A stretch of 7,915 bases of DNA from Actinomycetes bacterium (GTDB taxonomy: Bacteria > Actinomycetota > Acidimicrobiia > Acidimicrobiales > JAMCPL01). The notes beneath the pieces are model-generated. The model had not been told where the DNA came from. It ran no database searches and worked only from the letters and a program-made list of their open reading frames with translations. This document shows positions 6,101 through 7,915 of this stretch, piece after piece. The translations under genes were made by a program, and so were the position numbers. The first letter of the stretch is position 1; each line of letters starts with the position of its first letter. Location of the stretch: assembly GCA_021846725.1 (NCBI GenBank), contig JAJZWK010000072.1, positions 1 to 7,915 on the forward strand. The letters run 5' to 3'.

Positions 6101-7380
6101 CGAGCTGTATTGGTAGCATCTATTGCTCCCAATGCCTCTTGAATAATGCTTGCTCCCGAATCGACCGCGAAGAGAACTCCCTCAGCGAACGTATTACCTG
6201 AGACGATAAACGAGTCTCCTACCCTAACGGGTAGTATCATGCAATTTGGACATCCCCCTACTTCATGCGAGATCGTATTAGCTGCAGCTCCGGAATCTGA
6301 TGCTTCTCCTGTGCCATGATCGTAATGTACTACATCATAAGGATTGTTGTCGTTGTTGATGAAATTCCACCCAGATATAGCTTCAGTAAAACCAGCAGGT
6401 CCACTGTGTCCATAGTAATAAGGATTTGCGGTTCCCCCTGGCAAAGTAGGAGTACCAAACGTCCTGATAAGATCCATTGGCGATATCCCCGTATATCCGT
6501 ATTGGTCGTAAGTATGATTTGCACAGAAATATCCACCGTAGTCCTTGGCTACTGCAGCCACTCTTGGGTCGTTGGCATATTGAAAAACATTAATGACCCC
6601 TGAGTTGTTCAGATCATACGGATTATTGCCCGCAAACTTGACACCAGCTGCCTCTAACTGGCTCTTCGTCTTACCAGCTGAATTTTCAGGAGGAGGTAAT
6701 GCCGCCGGATTTATATACAATTTCCCAACAATGCCCGGATCGCACCATTCAATACCTGAATCGGTTATGCCTATAAGGGTAGTCGGTGATCCAGTAGTCA
6801 CCTGCCAAGCCGTATCCACACTGTTACCCTTCACTCCACACAGCTCCTGTGGATTCCGGTCAATATGTTTATCAGTAGATCGGGCACTTGAGAGCATCCA
6901 ACTGCCCCCACCGTTGTCCCAATTAGATGGCCTTAACGGTGGCGACTGAACAGGAGTATGATCAAATTGCACAGCTACGCCCGGGCTGGAGGTACCATTC
7001 GGCAATGGTGGCCATGGAATCGTACCGGTCTGGCTGGCCGGCTGCCCAGGTGTAGGCGAGTCTGTCGTCTCGGCCTTAGTAGGCGGAGGACAGGTTGCAG
7101 GCCGATGGGGAGTGTAACTTGCTGCAATGGCCTGAGGAAGGGTTGCCTTTGCAAATCCCGACGGTGACGTAGGAGATGTGGAACAAGCAGCCAGGACTGT
7201 ACCAAGCAATGCTGGAACGAGAAGGAGTCCCAATCTACCTGAGATACTGCTCTTCGGCCAATTTGCTGCCTGGACGAAGTGGCCGATACGATCTCGGATA
7301 TCTATGCTGGCACCAAGTTCCACTGTTGGAACCCCACCACTCCTTTTATGCTCTCGCTCCCTGAAGATGCCACCAACCAT
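3130..7380 (-). CDS. S8 subtilisin-family lipoprotein with C-terminal beta-propeller repeats
   Basis: A 1416-residue exported serine peptidase. The start ATG at 7380 has AAAGGGG nine bases upstream. A hydrophobic stretch (50-65) ends in lipobox LAAC with Cys66, predicting a lipid anchor; 49 residues unusually precede that stretch. A Pro/Thr/Ser-rich linker (67-150) follows and no inhibitor prodomain is recognisable. The S8 domain spans about 185-617. Asp207 is in GITDSG, His355 in DHGTG and Ser508 in CSSEATGKASG, which aligns with GTSMATPHVAG; the domain ends with GYGRINAAQAV (605-615). The usual AAGN oxyanion motif is AADE (444-447), so Glu replaces Asn. About 148 residues separate Asp and His, far more than in subtilisin. 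Residues 620-780 look beta-rich. From 806 to 1397 there are about eight repeats of the form G-x-hydrophobic-x-AW-x-x-x-G-x-x-x-PGFPV (806, 889, 952, 1054, 1182, 1272, 1319, 1369), ending in WPMSHHDLWNT; these indicate a FG-GAP/PQQ-like propeller. A Gly/Ser/Ala/Thr-rich insert (1118-1168) splits it. The substrate is unknown. Confidence 0.9.
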   Translation of the reverse strand: MVGGIFREREHKRSGGVPTVELGASIDIRDRIGHFVQAANWPKSSISGRLGLLLVPALLGTVLAACSTSPTSPSGFAKATLPQAIAASYTPHRPATCPPPTKAETTDSPTPGQPASQTGTIPWPPLPNGTSSPGVAVQFDHTPVQSPPLRPSNWDNGGGSWMLSSARSTDKHIDRNPQELCGVKGNSVDTAWQVTTGSPTTLIGITDSGIEWCDPGIVGKLYINPAALPPPENSAGKTKSQLEAAGVKFAGNNPYDLNNSGVINVFQYANDPRVAAVAKDYGGYFCANHTYDQYGYTGISPMDLIRTFGTPTLPGGTANPYYYGHSGPAGFTEAISGWNFINNDNNPYDVVHYDHGTGEASDSGAAANTISHEVGGCPNCMILPVRVGDSFIVSGNTFAEGVLFAVDSGASIIQEALGAIDATNTARQAIDYAQAHGVPVIGSAADEESQHQNEPSSLAHVIVVNSITKSGLGGSITKLSPNSYLYLNGCTNYGANIAVSVESQSCSSEATGKASGITGLIESAASAALAKHKLAPYPDLTTVTGNPVALSANEVKQIVTMTASSINFQTAAPPYGPANNYKVTSELPITTTRYPTQPGFNIYTGYGRINAAQAVKWVSQGWIPPQAEITGMPWFGLYSPTGDVALHGVMGTPRSCPGERLSSSPCPWSYQIQVGLGAQPEPSAWYTVKGGVGRGVKKGLLANISLSKVAKLFPASLRHDGFRGGPTSSSGSADPNKFTFTIRVVVEDNAKIPLVGMARRAEYIHSTQSLVFGKPVHYKSSIDASPTLAPIGPNGEDVLLVATADGNIHALLPNGKELPGWPVSTGLDSGVHLQEAAYKSGAVSPPHGELLDIGGGVAVGDLSDAAAPCLHGADPNGSCLDVVATTWNGDVYAWNAQGKLLPHFPVKTNPVFSAPGVANPDNRVQRGIFSAAALADLQGNGQLDIVASGMDRHLYAWQSNGSLAPGFPVLVVNPSKVASVNPVNNQVTFTASSDVMQGTKLMDTPAVGNLNGGSGPPDLILGSNEQYKGTPNANLGSLAGILKLAGVASDGGNSMVYAIYPDGSLHPAAAGAPDPPGYPNPGAFLPGWPVAIADLTPGVLPDVGDGVTSSPALASPSVQSGESSTGTALGNSGASGTAGTTGVPGTAGASSAAGVGSRGTSAGAAASPQNTPLDVGVIATTGPAYLLNPNGSFALGTTSGLPNVMGFAVSGSPAAQGASIQALLSLSLPALGAPSFAPLNGKSGGLDMIAPALSLGRGLDEALPANQTPHVSQLDAWNATTGQMLHGFPSTVNDMEFFDQPIVANLASGRGGPYIVEGSSLYDIRAVNGKGHSAPGYPKFTGGWVVNSPTFGSFGSLGYKVLAAGTREGYLFVWKTSTGSCANNGPWPMSHHDLWNTNNLDTTGTPAPPLSKCKSS
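3877..4029 (-). repeat. Low-complexity Gly/Ser/Ala/Thr coding insert in the propeller
   Basis: This stretch encodes residues 1118-1168 of the S8 lipoprotein, built almost only of Gly, Ser, Ala and Thr with the recurring pattern (G/A)-(T/S)-(A/G)-G. It separates the fourth and fifth propeller repeats and is likely a flexible exposed loop or linker. The reading frame is uninterrupted through it. Confidence 0.75.
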
Positions 7381-7389
7381 ACAGAACTG

Positions 7390-7396
7390 CCCCTTT
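7390..7396 (-). promoter_or_regulatory. Shine-Dalgarno site of the S8 lipoprotein
   Basis: On the minus strand AAAGGGG lies nine bases before ATG 7380. It supports this start and therefore the long N-terminal extension ahead of the signal peptide. Downstream alternatives (GTG codon 20, TTG codon 50) lack a comparable site. Confidence 0.6.
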
Positions 7397-7413
7397 CTAT
7401 ATCAAGCAAACCA

Positions 7414-7439
7414 TGTCAATATGTCAATCCTTATTGACA
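7414..7439. promoter_or_regulatory. TGTCAAT palindrome, candidate operator
   Basis: TGTCAAT (7422-7428) and ATTGACA (7433-7439) form a perfect 7-bp inverted repeat around CCTT. A further TGTCAAT half-site lies at 7414-7420. The array sits between the likely promoter at 7519-7548 and the protease start. A dyad of 7+4+7 bp with an extra half-site is the kind of target a dimeric repressor binds. The half-site also contains TTGACA on the minus strand, so it may instead be a second -35 element: TTGACA 7427-7422, 17 bases, then a weak TGATAT at 7404-7399. Confidence 0.5.
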
Positions 7440-7459
7440 AAGCTCGCACACCTTATTTT

Positions 7460-7477
7460 TACAACACTCCAGTTGTA
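7460..7477. repeat. Small dyad in the protease leader
   Basis: TACAAC (7460-7465) and GTTGTA (7472-7477) are exact reverse complements around a six-base loop. It could be an RNA hairpin in the leader of the protease message or a second protein-binding dyad. It has no T-tract on either strand, so it is not a terminator. Confidence 0.35.
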
Positions 7478-7518
7478 TCCCTTATCAATATGGATTACGC
7501 TTTCAGCTCGTTCAATTT

Positions 7519-7548
7519 ATTCTAAGTACAAACTATTGAAAATGTCAA
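7519..7548 (-). promoter_or_regulatory. Likely sigma70-type promoter of the S8 lipoprotein
   Basis: On the minus strand a perfect TTGACA (7548-7543) is followed by an 18-base spacer and TAGAAT (7524-7519), five of six matches to TATAAT. Transcription would begin near 7512, giving a leader of about 130 bases that contains a small dyad and the TGTCAAT palindrome. This is the best promoter match in the window. Confidence 0.6.
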
Positions 7549-7565
7549 AATCCGGGCGGCAACCG

Positions 7566-7586
7566 TGCCACTAAGGGACAGTGGTA
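7566..7586. other. Hairpin between the small repeat ORF and the protease promoter
   Basis: CCACT (7568-7572) pairs with AGTGG (7580-7584) around a seven-base loop and can be extended by a G-T and a T-A pair. It lies just downstream of the open frame ending at 7617 on the minus strand. It could help end that transcript, but no immediate T-tract follows. Confidence 0.3.
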
Positions 7587-7616
7587 TGCATTAAAAGGCT
7601 AGCCTGGGAATGCATA

Positions 7617-7853
7617 TCAAGCTAAAGCACCATCTTGGTCATGCACATCGGTATCCGCTGGAAAGCTAACCTGGGAAGGTGCATCGGTAGTAGTCTGTAC
7701 AGTTTTATAAATACCTGTAAATTTATCAATACCTGTAAACGTTCCAGGAGGCTCCAACGACAACATAAACGGTGCATCGGTAGTAGCCTGTACATTACTA
7801 TCAAGACCGCATCCAACATCCCGCATGCTCCCTAGCCAATCCCATATCTTCAA
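7617..7853 (-). CDS. Uncertain small ORF with internal repeats
   Basis: A 78-residue open frame starting at TTG (7853), with GGAG four bases upstream and an in-frame stop at 7874-7872, so it does not extend off the window. I do not recognise it. It is acidic and rich in Thr, Asp and Gly, and shows no signal peptide or membrane helix. Its sequence is repetitive: VQATTDAP (22-29) and VQTTTDAP (52-59), 31 codons apart, and FTGIDK followed by FTGIYK. The repeats keep frame, which mildly favours coding, but the start is weak and related repeat DNA continues past the stop (7598-7610). It may equally be the degraded remnant of a repeat protein or noncoding repeat DNA. Confidence 0.3.
   Translation of the reverse strand: MKIWDWLGSMRDVGCGLDSNVQATTDAPFMLSLEPPGTFTGIDKFTGIYKTVQTTTDAPSQVSFPADTDVHDQDGALA
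7678..7794. repeat. Nested direct repeats upstream of the protease
   Basis: A 24-bp block at 7678-7701 recurs at 7771-7794 with one mismatch, a spacing of 93 bp. Between them is an 18-bp tandem pair, TTTATAAATACCTGTAAA (7704-7721) and TTTATCAATACCTGTAAA (7722-7739). A 13-mer GCTAACCTGGGAA (7665-7677) also recurs with one change at 7598-7610. Both main spacings are multiples of three. Confidence 0.8.
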
Positions 7854-7915
7854 GTTGCTCCAAGCAGAGCGCTACACAGCCGACAGAGTTGTCTAATCGC
7901 ATAACGATCTCATCA

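Overview
The window is bacterial chromosomal DNA of roughly balanced base composition. It carries a tRNA without an encoded CCA end, Shine-Dalgarno-led genes, one gene whose GTG start lies directly behind a TATAAT box (possible leaderless transcript), and a lipoprotein-type secreted protease. I cannot name the organism. An actinobacterium-like or Chloroflexota-like host would fit the protease style and the possible leaderless start, but this is a weak inference.

Layout. (1) At 103-176, minus strand, is an elongator tRNA-Met(CAT) with a plausible promoter at 194-223 and a small hairpin/direct-repeat cluster beyond its 3' end (59-99). (2) At 299-1269, minus strand, is a two-gene membrane-protein operon: a YwaF/TIGR02206-type seven-helix protein (586-1269) overlaps by ATGA a small NrtS-like nitrate/nitrite transporter protein (299-589). 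The small gene's longest open frame starts at 688, but the coupled ATG at 589 is the better start. (3) A divergent intergenic region (1270-1504) holds a perfect TATAAT box for the minus-strand operon, a 10-bp perfect inverted repeat, and a plausible promoter for the next gene. (4) fumC, class II fumarase, is at 1505-2920, plus strand, with all catalytic residues present. (5) A convergent gap (2921-3129) contains short degenerate tandem repeats. (6) A 1416-residue subtilisin-family (S8) lipoprotein with a C-terminal beta-propeller occupies 3130-7380, minus strand. (7) Its upstream region (7381-7616) holds a strong sigma70-type promoter and a TGTCAAT palindrome. (8) A short, repeat-bearing open frame of uncertain status lies at 7617-7853, minus strand.

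The genes do not form one pathway. FumC is a TCA-cycle housekeeping enzyme. The membrane operon may concern nitrate/nitrite or another small solute. The large protease is an envelope-anchored, exported protein. I see no CRISPR array, insertion sequence, phage gene or defence system. The most interesting object is the protease: its Asp-His-Ser triad is intact, but the residue aligned with the oxyanion-hole Asn is acidic, and the catalytic domain is joined to a propeller of about eight repeats interrupted by a Gly/Ser/Ala/Thr-rich insert.
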